Assembly: GCA_910575105.1 (NCBI GenBank)
Contig: CAJTDK010000006.1
Location: forward strand, 124,001 to 188,000
DNA from: Lachnospiraceae bacterium
GTDB taxonomy: Bacteria; Bacillota; Clostridia; Lachnospirales; Lachnospiraceae
Length of the DNA stretch: 64,000 bases
Direction: 5' to 3'
A program made the translations under genes and the position numbers. Below, piece by piece: positions 9,749-16,917 of this stretch (position 1 is its first letter; the number at the start of each line of letters is the position of its first letter). The notes beneath the pieces were generated by a model. The model saw nothing but the letters and a program-made list of their open reading frames with translations, was not told the DNA's origin and ran no database searches.

Positions 9749-9777
9749 ATCTTACAACTTTTTTACAATAACTGCAA
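9749..9777 (-). promoter_or_regulatory. Possible promoter for aspartate kinase
   Basis: On the minus strand TTGCAG (9772-9777) and TAAGAT (9749-9754) are separated by 17 bp. The -35 box lies inside the last codons of the HAD gene. The 120-nt leader to lysC shows no lysine riboswitch core that I can recognise. Confidence 0.45.
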
Positions 9778-10467
9778 CGGAATATCTGTATGAAATAGAA
9801 CGGCTTTCATTCCCGCCCTTCGTGCACCCTCCACATTTTCCGGACGGTCATCGAAGAAAAGGCACTTCTTTGGCGCAAGACGGTAACGGTCTATAAGGAT
9901 CTGATATATCCGGTCATCCGGCTTCATGCACCTTTCCTCCCAGGAAAATACGCCTCCGTTAAAATAGCCGAGAAAATCAAGCTTCTCCTTCGACTGCCGG
10001 TACATTTCCTCCGAGTAATTCGACAGAAAGTAAAGTCTTTTTTTCTGCTGCCTAAGCCTTGCCGTCCACTGCTTTGTAAATGCGTAGGGAACGATGGAGC
10101 GTCCGAAATTTTCAAAGGTATACCGTATCTGCGCTTCATAAGCCGGGTCATTCTCGATAAAGAGCGCAAGCCACTGCTCTGTAGTGACAAGCCCGGAATC
10201 CCCGGCATCCCAGTCCTCATTCCGGAACATGGCATCCGCAACATGCCCGTAGGTCTCCGCATCGAATCCCAGGGAGCTTAAGTAATCCTCCCACGCAAAG
10301 TCGATCAGCACATTGCCGATATCGAAGATGACCGCCTGCGCTTCATCGATCATCGCCTGTATAGTTTCTATCTGCATCTGTCCATCCAGTAGCTTCTCCT
10401 GCCGTGTCCCGCCGGCTTTGCCGCCTGTGTCCTTGTTCCTGTTCTTATCTTCCACTTTCCTTACCAC
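9763..10467 (-). CDS. HAD family hydrolase (haloacid dehalogenase-like phosphatase)
   Basis: A HAD-superfamily phosphatase of up to 234 residues. Motif I is AVIFDIGNVLIDF, with the nucleophile Asp in the DxG form seen in the YihX-like group. Motif II is LYFLSNYS, motif III the Lys of CMKPDDRIYQ, and motif IV LFFDDRPENVEGA. Relatives remove phosphate from small sugar phosphates or nucleotides; the substrate here is unknown. The most upstream start is GTG at 10467, which abuts the ybaK stop codon. The first 30 residues are charged and not conserved, so a start at Met31 (10377) is possible. Confidence 0.85.
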   Translation of the reverse strand: MVRKVEDKNRNKDTGGKAGGTRQEKLLDGQMQIETIQAMIDEAQAVIFDIGNVLIDFAWEDYLSSLGFDAETYGHVADAMFRNEDWDAGDSGLVTTEQWLALFIENDPAYEAQIRYTFENFGRSIVPYAFTKQWTARLRQQKKRLYFLSNYSEEMYRQSKEKLDFLGYFNGGVFSWEERCMKPDDRIYQILIDRYRLAPKKCLFFDDRPENVEGARRAGMKAVLFHTDIPLQLL

Positions 10468-10468
10468 C

Positions 10469-10948
10469 TCACATCATAATATCCGCAAATTCTGCCCCGG
10501 CCGCCCTGGCCAGATCCTCCGGCGAAAGCCTGATCTGCATCCCGATCTTCCCGCCGCTTACATATATATGGGAAAGCGTCCTTGCATCCTCCTGTATCAC
10601 TGTAGGATACTGCTTTTTCATGCCGATGGACGTACATCCCCCTCTCACGTACCCGGTCACCTTTGTAAGCTCCTTTAAGGGCAGCATGGACAGGGACTTC
10701 TCCCCCACTGCCTTGGCCGCCTTTTTAAAGTCGATCTCCTCCTCGATGGGGATCACGAAGACATAATAGCCGCCGCTCTTTCCCACAGTTACCAGCGTCT
10801 TGTACACGAGACGGTGCTCGTACCCCAGCATGTCCGCCACATGGATGCCATCGGTAAATTCATCACACGCATATGACTCATATTCATAAGGGATCTTCTG
10901 TCGGTCCAGGATCCGCATCGCATTCGTCTTAATTTCCTTCTTACCCAT
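10469..10948 (-). CDS. ybaK: Cys-tRNA(Pro)/Cys-tRNA(Cys) deacylase
   Basis: A 159-residue YbaK/EbsC-type editing enzyme that clears mischarged Cys-tRNA(Pro). It carries the family pattern from MRILDRQKIPYEYESY through KTLVTVGKSGGYYVFVIP, the EIDFKKAAKAVGEKS lysine motif and the GYVRGGCTSIGMKKQYPTV signature. The start is backed by GGAG 6 bp upstream. It follows the DUF2344 gene by 3 bp, with the HAD gene immediately after. Confidence 0.94.
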   Translation of the reverse strand: MGKKEIKTNAMRILDRQKIPYEYESYACDEFTDGIHVADMLGYEHRLVYKTLVTVGKSGGYYVFVIPIEEEIDFKKAAKAVGEKSLSMLPLKELTKVTGYVRGGCTSIGMKKQYPTVIQEDARTLSHIYVSGGKIGMQIRLSPEDLARAAGAEFADIMM

Positions 10949-10951
10949 GGT

Positions 10952-11710
10952 CTACTCCCCGATCTTCTTTCCCAGGCTTTCCAGTGTCACAAGCCCCGCG
11001 CCCCTGACATGGGCTGCCTTTTCATCCGCCCAAGCATCAGGATTTTTCGCGTATACGTCTATTCTGTGGAAATGGAGGGGATACGCCCCTTTTTCCTCCC
11101 CGCAGAAATCAAGAAATGCTTCCATCACCAAGTCTGGCTTCAAATTATGCTCGCTCCCTGCGGCAAGAAACAGACGGATATCGGCATCCCCGACCTGCAT
11201 GTCGTAGATCATCGGCTTGATATCCACTTCCATCTCGCTGCGCTTTGTCGCTTTCCATACCTTGATCTCTTCCTGGCCGAGGAAATGCTCTGCCTGAGCT
11301 TTCAGGATCCCTGGAATACGCCGTGTCTGTTCGGCTGATCTGGCTGACTCAAGCAGCGTTACCCGGTAATCGGCAGCAGCGGTTATGGTCATGCCGCTGT
11401 ACTTTTTCTCCTCCGGGATCTGGACGAAGCTTAACACCTCGATCCCCTCCGCCATCACCGCATTCATCTTAGCCACCGCCCGCTCTGATGCAACAGGAGC
11501 AGTCAGCTGGATATCAAGATATTCCCCGTCGCTGGTCACCCCGACGCCTAAGGGCTGGGCAAAGGACATGATCATATGGGGGCTGTACCCGCCGGTAAAT
11601 GCAATAGGAATCTCTGAGCGCCGCATCACCTTCTGGAAATACCGCATCACATCCAGATGGCCGATAAACCTGAGACTTCCGTATTTGCGGAATTTAATTC
11701 TTGCTTTCAT
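10952..11710 (-). CDS. TIGR03936 / DUF2344 radical-SAM-associated protein
   Basis: A 252-residue protein of the family always found with TIGR03960 radical SAM proteins. The characteristic N-terminus MKARIKFRKYGSLRFIGHLD and the AFTGGYSPHMIMSFAQPLGVG motif are clear. Its biochemical role is not firmly established; it may act in tRNA or ribosome-related modification. The start at 11710 has GGAGG 8 bp upstream and overlaps the 3' end of the partner gene by 17 bp, so they are translationally coupled. Confidence 0.93.
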   Translation of the reverse strand: MKARIKFRKYGSLRFIGHLDVMRYFQKVMRRSEIPIAFTGGYSPHMIMSFAQPLGVGVTSDGEYLDIQLTAPVASERAVAKMNAVMAEGIEVLSFVQIPEEKKYSGMTITAAADYRVTLLESARSAEQTRRIPGILKAQAEHFLGQEEIKVWKATKRSEMEVDIKPMIYDMQVGDADIRLFLAAGSEHNLKPDLVMEAFLDFCGEEKGAYPLHFHRIDVYAKNPDAWADEKAAHVRGAGLVTLESLGKKIGE

Positions 11711-13559
11711 TACAAACACCTCCTCCGAACCTCGCCGCACCGCATCCAGAACACTGCTCCCGGCAGTTTTTCGTCACCTCGCCCTTCATGGCGCGCTCCC
11801 ACTCCCGCACAAGGAATTCCTTCGTCACGCCGATATCAATAAAATCCCAAGGCAGAAGCTCATCAATCTTCCGCTCCCGTTCATTGTAAAACGCCATACT
11901 GGTACCTGTATTTTCAAATGCCTTAAGCCATTTCCCATAGTCAAATACTTTCGTCCACGCATCGTAGATGCACCCTAGGCGGTACGCCTCCAAAAGCACC
12001 TTGCTGCATCTTCTGTCTCCCCGGGCAAACACGCCCTCCAGAACTGTTATCTCAGCATCGTGCCAATTGTACTTAAGGCTTTTCCGGTTAAGCTGGTCAT
12101 TGAAGGCGTGCTTGACTATGGCAGCCCTGGCGATGTACTCTTCGTTGCTGTACATCCGCGCCCACTGGAACGGCGTAAAGGGCTTAGGGATAAAAAAGGA
12201 AGTGCTGGTGGTGATCTGACACTTTCCGCTGCGCTCTTCTTTGGGAATCTCGTAATATCTTCTGGCAATCTTATCTGCCAGCTCTGGGATCGCCCGCATA
12301 TCCTCCTGTGTCTCTGTCGGAAGCCCCAGCATAAAGTAAAGCTTCACCTTATTCCAGCCTCCTTCAAAGGCCTGTCCGGCGCCGGTTAAGATCTCTTCCT
12401 CCGTAAGCCCTTTGTTGATCACGTTGCGCATGCGCTGGGAACCTGCTTCCGGCGCAAAGGTCAGGCTGCTCTTTCTTACATCCTGCACATGCTCCATCAC
12501 GTCCAGGGAAAATGCATCAATCCGCAGGGAGGGCAGCGAGATATTGATCCCCTTCCCCTTGAATTCTTCGATCAGGAAATCCACCAGCTCTTTAAGCCGG
12601 CTGTAATCGCTGGAACTGAGCGAGCTTAGGGATATTTCCTCGTGTCCGGTATTCTTAAGCATCTGGCTGGCGTATTCCTTTAATTTTTCCACATCCCGCT
12701 CCCTGGTCGGGCGGTAGAGCATACCCGCCTGGCAGAACCGGCAGCCACGGATACATCCCCGCTGGATTTCCAGCACGACCCGGTCCTGGGTCACTTTGAT
12801 AAACGGGACCACCGGCCTTTTGGGATAATAAGTATCCGTAAGACTAAGCACCATCTGCTTTTTTACTGTCTTTGGTACATGCGGGACACTGGGTGAAAAG
12901 GAGGCAAGCGTTCCATCCGCGTTATAAGTCACATCATAAAGGGACGGGACATAAATCCCTTCAATTTCCGATGCCTTCCTTAAGTAGTCCTGTCTGGTAC
13001 CACTATTGGACTTGTTCTCTTTATACAGGTCAAGAAGCTGCCGGTACACAGTTTCTCCATCTCCGATATAGAACAGATCGAAAAACTCTGCCAATGGCTC
13101 CGGGTTGTATGCGCAGGGGCCTCCGCCGATAACGAGCGGATCTTCCCCGCTCCTTCCTTTGGCTTCTAAGGGGATACCGGCAAGGTCTAATACCTGTAAA
13201 ACGTTCGTATAACACATCTCATACTGGAGCGTGATCCCGAGGAAATCAAACTCCTTCACCGGATCCTGGGACTCCAGGGCAAACAGCGGGATCTTTTCCT
13301 TCCGCATAATTTTGTCAAGGTCGATCCACGGAGAATAGACCCGCTCGCACCACACATCCTCCCATTGATTAAACATGTCGTAAAGGATCTGGATACCCAA
13401 GTGAGACATACCGATCTCATAGACGTCGGGAAAACACATGGCGAAGCGGATATCCACTTTTTCCGGATCTTTCATGACGCTGTTGACCTCTCCGCCAATG
13501 TAGCGGGCCGGCTTCTCGATTTTCAGTAATATTTCATCATTTAAGGCTAGTTTTCTCAT
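11694..13559 (-). CDS. TIGR03960 family B12-binding-like radical SAM protein
   Basis: A 621-residue radical SAM enzyme. The N-terminal 200 residues resemble a B12-binding fold (ADVYEIGMSHLGIQILYDM-like pattern, GGGPCAYNPEPLAEFFD). The radical SAM core follows, with the CxxxCxxC cluster motif in GCIRGCRFCQAGMLYRP. The C-terminus carries an extra Cys cluster (CREQCSGCGAARFGGGVC), possibly for a second iron-sulfur site or zinc. The substrate of the family is not known to me. It heads an operon with the DUF2344 partner, ybaK and the HAD gene. Confidence 0.93.
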   Translation of the reverse strand: MRKLALNDEILLKIEKPARYIGGEVNSVMKDPEKVDIRFAMCFPDVYEIGMSHLGIQILYDMFNQWEDVWCERVYSPWIDLDKIMRKEKIPLFALESQDPVKEFDFLGITLQYEMCYTNVLQVLDLAGIPLEAKGRSGEDPLVIGGGPCAYNPEPLAEFFDLFYIGDGETVYRQLLDLYKENKSNSGTRQDYLRKASEIEGIYVPSLYDVTYNADGTLASFSPSVPHVPKTVKKQMVLSLTDTYYPKRPVVPFIKVTQDRVVLEIQRGCIRGCRFCQAGMLYRPTRERDVEKLKEYASQMLKNTGHEEISLSSLSSSDYSRLKELVDFLIEEFKGKGINISLPSLRIDAFSLDVMEHVQDVRKSSLTFAPEAGSQRMRNVINKGLTEEEILTGAGQAFEGGWNKVKLYFMLGLPTETQEDMRAIPELADKIARRYYEIPKEERSGKCQITTSTSFFIPKPFTPFQWARMYSNEEYIARAAIVKHAFNDQLNRKSLKYNWHDAEITVLEGVFARGDRRCSKVLLEAYRLGCIYDAWTKVFDYGKWLKAFENTGTSMAFYNERERKIDELLPWDFIDIGVTKEFLVREWERAMKGEVTKNCREQCSGCGAARFGGGVCNESKN

Positions 13560-13645
13560 AGGTTTCCTTTCGATTTTTGTATATATTGCATCATTTATTA
13601 TGCTCTGTTTTCCCTTTAGGCATTGCTGTGGGAAAACAAGCGGTA

Positions 13646-13674
13646 TTTACTAAAATGTAAGCTGCCAATATTAT
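13646..13674 (+). promoter_or_regulatory. Possible plus-strand promoter in an empty region
   Basis: TTTACT (13646-13651) and TATTAT (13669-13674) are spaced by 17 bp. No gene lies downstream on this strand before the terminator at 13865. Confidence 0.35.
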
Positions 13675-13864
13675 ATACATTTTAAGGAAGAACTTCAAGC
13701 AAATATTGTGGCATAAGTATTTCTTAGCTTCCGCCATAAAATTATTCAAAGCCGCACGATTTCTACATATCCGCTCAAAATCATTTCATCATCTTTTGCT
13801 TCCAGATTGAATGCTTCACGATTAAAATTACAGGATTTGCGGAATGATAATGTGAACATAGTTT

Positions 13865-13895
13865 GAGCCGGAGTATTGCACCCCGGCTCATTTTT
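13865..13895 (+). terminator. Orphan intrinsic terminator on the plus strand
   Basis: A 7-bp GC-rich stem (GAGCCGG 13865-13871 with CCGGCTC 13883-13889) is followed by A and five T residues. No plus-strand gene precedes it, so it either ends a small RNA or is a leftover of a lost gene. Confidence 0.7.
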
Positions 13896-14008
13896 ATGGT
13901 ATACACTCAGTCTGTTTTACTGCTTTACTCTCTAGTACAGCCGCTTCTGTTCAGATAAGAGTTACAGATAACCGACCACTGTACCTGAAAATCATGTAGA
14001 CAGCATCA

Positions 14009-14773
14009 TCAAATAAACAATTCACAATCCTTCCTGGCTGAACAGGCCTTTTTCATTGCCAGCGATGCGGCCGCAACCATTCCGCCATTAACTTTTCTTG
14101 CAGAGTTCGGACACTTTACTACACAGCGCATACAGGAAATGCATTTTCCCGGATCCGATCTTTTGATGTTCTTCCGATCGATAGCCCTCACCGGACACTG
14201 CTTTGCACACAAGCCGCAAGCCGTGCAGTTTTTTGTGGCTTTTGGGACCAGCCCGGCACCGCCTGCTTTTTTATAAGGCCGGTTACCCGGTACCTTTGGC
14301 TCATCCGCCGATGCTTTGTCTTTCATCTTTTCAAGAATTGTCTTCGCATAGGACTTTAGCGCCTGCGTATCTTCCTTGTCCGGCCTTCCGGCTGCAAACT
14401 GGTGCATGATCGAATGCTCTGCAACAGCAGAAACGGCCGCCGCCACAGTGAAGCCGCAGCTTTTCGCCAGATCCGCCATCTCAACCAGCGTATCTTCATA
14501 AGCGCGGTTTCCATATACGCACAGCAGTACGCAATCTGCAAAGTTCCCCCTGACCTGCGACAGCCGTTCTGCCGCAACTGCGGGCACACGTCCCCCGTAA
14601 GACGGCAATGCGATCAGCACAGCATCCTCAGGAGCAAAACTGCATGTTGAAAAATCGACGGACGGATCAGACAGGTCAACGGTTTCCACAGAACCGCTCC
14701 ATTCTGACGTCATGATCTCGGCCGTACGCCTGGTTCCTCCTGTCGGGCTGAAAATGATCTGCACATATCTCAT
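14009..14773 (-). CDS. EFR1-type flavodoxin/ferredoxin fusion protein
   Basis: A 254-residue redox protein. Residues 1-150 form a flavodoxin-like domain with the FMN phosphate loop IIFSPTGGTRRTAEIM and the LIALPSYGGRVPAVAAERL segment. Residues about 185-235 carry two 4Fe-4S motifs, CTACGLCAKQCPVRAI and CISCMRCVVKCPNSAR. Such proteins move electrons in anaerobes; the partner is unknown. The start at 14773 is fixed by GGAGG 9 bp upstream, which removes 24 spurious N-terminal codons. It is divergent from an Rrf2 regulator with which it shares an operator, so redox or iron-sulfur responsive control is likely. Confidence 0.9.
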   Translation of the reverse strand: MRYVQIIFSPTGGTRRTAEIMTSEWSGSVETVDLSDPSVDFSTCSFAPEDAVLIALPSYGGRVPAVAAERLSQVRGNFADCVLLCVYGNRAYEDTLVEMADLAKSCGFTVAAAVSAVAEHSIMHQFAAGRPDKEDTQALKSYAKTILEKMKDKASADEPKVPGNRPYKKAGGAGLVPKATKNCTACGLCAKQCPVRAIDRKNIKRSDPGKCISCMRCVVKCPNSARKVNGGMVAAASLAMKKACSARKDCELFI

Positions 14774-14816
14774 CGTATATATCCTCCTTATGTAATTTTT
14801 AGATTTACACCTTATC

Positions 14817-14845
14817 AGTATAAAGAAAAACTGCTGTAGTGTCAA
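14817..14845 (-). promoter_or_regulatory. Sigma-A promoter of the ferredoxin gene
   Basis: On the minus strand TTGACA (14840-14845) and TATACT (14817-14822) are spaced by 17 bp, a near-consensus promoter. Its -35 box is inside the palindrome at 14835-14858. Confidence 0.85.
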
Positions 14846-14858
14846 TATTTACACCACA
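14835..14858. promoter_or_regulatory. 24-bp palindromic operator between ferredoxin and Rrf2 genes
   Basis: The left half reads TGTAGTGTCAAT and the right half ATTTACACCACA; they are reverse complements except for two base pairs. It covers the -35 boxes of both divergent promoters. A related sequence, in reverse orientation, lies at 14893-14908 just past the Rrf2 start point. The obvious ligand is the Rrf2 protein itself (inference from position). Confidence 0.75.
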
Positions 14859-14876
14859 AAAAAATCGTGGTATGAT
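14848..14876 (+). promoter_or_regulatory. Sigma-A promoter of the Rrf2 regulator
   Basis: TTTACA (14848-14853) and TATGAT (14871-14876) are spaced by 17 bp. The -35 box lies within the right half of the shared palindrome. Confidence 0.8.
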
Positions 14877-14930
14877 GAGAACTAGGTTATGATTGTAAAC
14901 ACTACACCAGTACATCGGAGGACGACAGCT

Positions 14931-15365
14931 ATGCATATCAGCACAAAATGCTCCATCGCTATCCACTGTCTTATATTCATCAATGAATACGGGAGCAATA
15001 AGCGTGTGACCAGCGAACTTCTCGCACTTTCGACCGGATGCAATCCCGTCACGATCCGTAATATTATAAGCGCATTAAAAAAAGAGGGGATACTGTCTGT
15101 AAAATTCGGCACAGGAGGAGCTACATTAAACTGCTCTCTGGAAGACATCACTTTATACCGCATCTGTATGGCGGTGGAGCCAGATGCCCTCAGAAAGCTC
15201 ATGGGCGTCCACGCGATGCCCTCCCCGCTCTGTCCGGTAGGAAAAAATATCCACGCCGTTTTGGAAATGCCCTACAATAAAGTACGGGATTCGCTGAAAA
15301 CAAGCCTGCAATCGGTCACAATGAAAGAGATTGTCGATGAGTATCACCATGCGCACCCAGAGTAA
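14931..15365 (+). CDS. Rrf2 family transcriptional regulator
   Basis: A 144-residue winged-helix regulator. The N-terminus MHISTKCSIAIHCLIFINEY and the recognition region KRVTSELLALSTGCNPVTIRNIISALKKEGIL are typical of the YwnA-like branch of Rrf2. Cysteines occur at several places (CSIAIHC, CNPV, CSLED, CMAV, CPVG), but I cannot tell whether three of them form an iron-sulfur site as in IscR or NsrR. The ATG at 14931 has GGAGG 9 bp upstream. It probably controls itself and the divergent EFR1 gene through the palindrome between them. Confidence 0.9.
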   Translation: MHISTKCSIAIHCLIFINEYGSNKRVTSELLALSTGCNPVTIRNIISALKKEGILSVKFGTGGATLNCSLEDITLYRICMAVEPDALRKLMGVHAMPSPLCPVGKNIHAVLEMPYNKVRDSLKTSLQSVTMKEIVDEYHHAHPE

Positions 15366-15391
15366 CTTCCGATCCTGTCCAGAACAAAAAA

Positions 15392-15428
15392 GGCTGCACT
15401 GTCAGTCCATAAGACCGGCAGCGCAGCC
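15392..15428 (-). terminator. Intrinsic terminator behind the decayed kinase
   Basis: Read on the minus strand, GGCTGC (15423-15428 complement) pairs with GCAGCC (15392-15397 complement) and is followed by TTTTTTGTTC. It would have ended transcription of the pseudogene at 15436. Confidence 0.6.
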
Positions 15429-15435
15429 AGATTCT

Positions 15436-15991
15436 CTATTCTAATATTTCCCTTAACAGTTCCAGAAGCTTCGGGATATCTGTGGGCTTAGCGATATGCC
15501 CGTTCATTCCCGCCTCAAGCGCCGCCCGGCGGTACTCGTCAAAGGTGTCGGCTGTCATGGCGATGATCGGAATGCGTGACAGCGCCGGATTTCCTGACTT
15601 TCTGATCAGGCGCGTAGCCTCATGTCCGTCCATAACCGGCATCCTCCTCTTCATCGTGAATCAGATAAGGCGACTCTAACACACTTCTAAGCTCTGATAA
15701 GAAGACCGGCTTCGAGCAAAACGCCGTGACGTCTGCATTTTCCGCCTCTTCCCAATATCCGGCCAGTCGTAGGCGGTCAGAACGATCTCCGGCTTATCCT
15801 CTCCGATAATTCCCCTGATTCGCCTGATCGTTTCAATCCCGTGCATCTCCGGCATCAGCCAGTCGTCGATATACGCCGCATATTCTTCCCCCTGTTCCTT
15901 GGCAAGTCCGGTGCGAAGCACCGCCTCTTTTCCGGAGGTCGTCCAGTCCGGCCTCATCCCCATAGAAGAAAGCATCCTGGTGACACTGGAG
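15436..15991 (-). pseudogene. Remnant of a hybrid sensor histidine kinase (two receiver domains)
   Basis: Two response-regulator receiver domains survive in broken form. The first (15676-15975 region) reads TRMLSSMGMRPDWTTSG, the phosphoacceptor IDDWLMPEMHG and EIVLTAYDW, then loses frame near 15750. In the next frame the domain goes on with ENADVTAFCSKPVFLSELRS. The second receiver keeps only its C-terminal half (RRMPVMDGHEATRLIRKSG, IIAMTADTFDEYRRA, HIAKPTDIPKLLELL), joined after an apparent deletion. The kinase core is missing; the 5' side stops at the end of xpt. This is the tail of a once larger hybrid kinase. Confidence 0.8.
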
Positions 15992-16567
15992 CTACCGGAA
16001 CACGATCTTGCCTGTCTTCTCGTCCATACTTTCCACGATCGCCAGAGATTCCAGATGGATACCTTTTTCGCGGATCAGATTCCCGCCCACCTGAAAGCCT
16101 TTCTCAATAACGATCCCTGCGCCTACAAGCTTCGCGCCCGAAAGATTCACCAGCTCCGAAAGCCCTTCTAATGCCTTTCCATTGGCCAGGAAATCATCGA
16201 TGATCAGCACCCGGTCTCCCGCACCCAGAAATTCCTTCGCTACAATAATATCATAGACCCGGCCGTGAGTAAAGGATTCTACCTTCGTGGTGTACACATC
16301 TCCGGCGATATTCTTCGTCCGGGTCTTCTTGGCAAAGACAACCGGCACGCCGAACACCTCTGCCGCCACGCATGCGATACCGATGCCGGATGCCTCGATC
16401 GTCAGGATCTTGTTGATCTCCTCCCCGGCAAACCGTCGCCTGAACTCCTTTCCGATTTCATGAAACAGACTGACGTCCATCTGATGGTTCAGAAAGCTGT
16501 CCACCTTTAATACATTGCCTTCTTTGATCTTTCCGTCCCTTTGTATCCGCTCTTTTAAAAGCTCCAT
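15992..16567 (-). CDS. xpt: Xanthine phosphoribosyltransferase
   Basis: A 191-residue purine salvage enzyme that makes XMP from xanthine and PRPP. The start [31 protein letters not shown], the [28 protein letters not shown] segment and the PRPP-binding loop [17 protein letters not shown] are characteristic. GGGAGG is 8 bp ahead of the start. In Bacillus the gene is under a purine riboswitch; I found no purine aptamer core here, but the upstream region carries a different folded element (see 16689-16854). Confidence 0.95.
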   Translation of the reverse strand: MELLKERIQRDGKIKEGNVLKVDSFLNHQMDVSLFHEIGKEFRRRFAGEEINKILTIEASGIGIACVAAEVFGVPVVFAKKTRTKNIAGDVYTTKVESFTHGRVYDIIVAKEFLGAGDRVLIIDDFLANGKALEGLSELVNLSGAKLVGAGIVIEKGFQVGGNLIREKGIHLESLAIVESMDEKTGKIVFR

Positions 16568-16688
16568 CCTTCGTACCTCCCATGTTGATGATCCGTCAAG
16601 TCTCTACGATTCTTACACCTATTGTAACAAAAAATCTGCAAAATTCCTATCTATAGTTTTCTTCCCGGCAAATTTTTTTAAGTCTTGG

Positions 16689-16816
16689 GTTGCTATTCAT
16701 GGCACAGGAGCCGCTCATAGCAACGATTCGTATCGGTATTTTGAGTTTTGCTGCGCAAAAGCCGCCCCTCACTCCTGTAGCATGTTCTTGCGGAATGCGC
16801 AGCCAGTGCGCATTCC
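16689..16816 (-). ncRNA. Putative structured RNA element upstream of xpt
   Basis: Three consecutive hairpins occur in 128 nt: a perfect 10-bp stem GGAATGCGCA/TGCGCATTCC with a 5-nt loop (16792-16816), TTTTGC/GCAAAA with a 3-nt loop (16746-16760), and an 8-bp stem GTTGCTAT/ATAGCAAC (16689-16724). The loop of the last contains a 7-nt segment (16704-16710) complementary to an unpaired segment at 16772-16778, so a pseudoknot can form. It could be a leader RNA of xpt or a copy of an intergenic repeat family. No coding signal with a ribosome binding site is present. Confidence 0.45.
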
Positions 16817-16848
16817 TGATCCATAGAACAGTAACACTAATTTTTTTC

Positions 16849-16857
16849 AGTATAACA
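16849..16857 (-). promoter_or_regulatory. Extended -10 promoter ahead of the structured element
   Basis: The minus strand reads TGTTATACT, an extended -10 (TGN) with hexamer TATACT at 16849-16854; the best -35 at 17 bp is the weak TGTTCA. A transcript from here would carry the three hairpins and about 270 nt of leader into xpt. Confidence 0.45.
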
Positions 16858-16917
16858 TATCCGCAGGTACATGAACAGCTCAAATTAAAGGATCTCAGGA
16901 ATTGCCCTGTCAATGGG

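Larger units (their letters stand above)
13560..14008. other. 449-bp intergenic region without a recognisable gene
   Basis: Convergent to nothing: the gene on the left is read leftwards from 13559 and the gene on the right ends at 14009. The stretch is AT-rich and holds no open frame with a ribosome binding site. It does contain a plausible plus-strand promoter and a strong plus-strand terminator, listed separately, which together could bound a short transcript. Confidence 0.6.

Noticed and set aside
9628-9762. Lysine riboswitch ahead of aspartate kinase
   Set aside because: The leader is only about 120 nt, too short for the lysine aptamer, and lacks its conserved elements.
16647-16913. 88-codon minus-strand frame upstream of xpt
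   Set aside because: It coincides with the hairpin-rich element, has no ribosome binding site, and reads like translated structured RNA rather than a protein.
16568-16917. Purine riboswitch ahead of xpt
   Set aside because: The conserved aptamer core and its three-way junction pattern could not be found; the stems present have a different arrangement.
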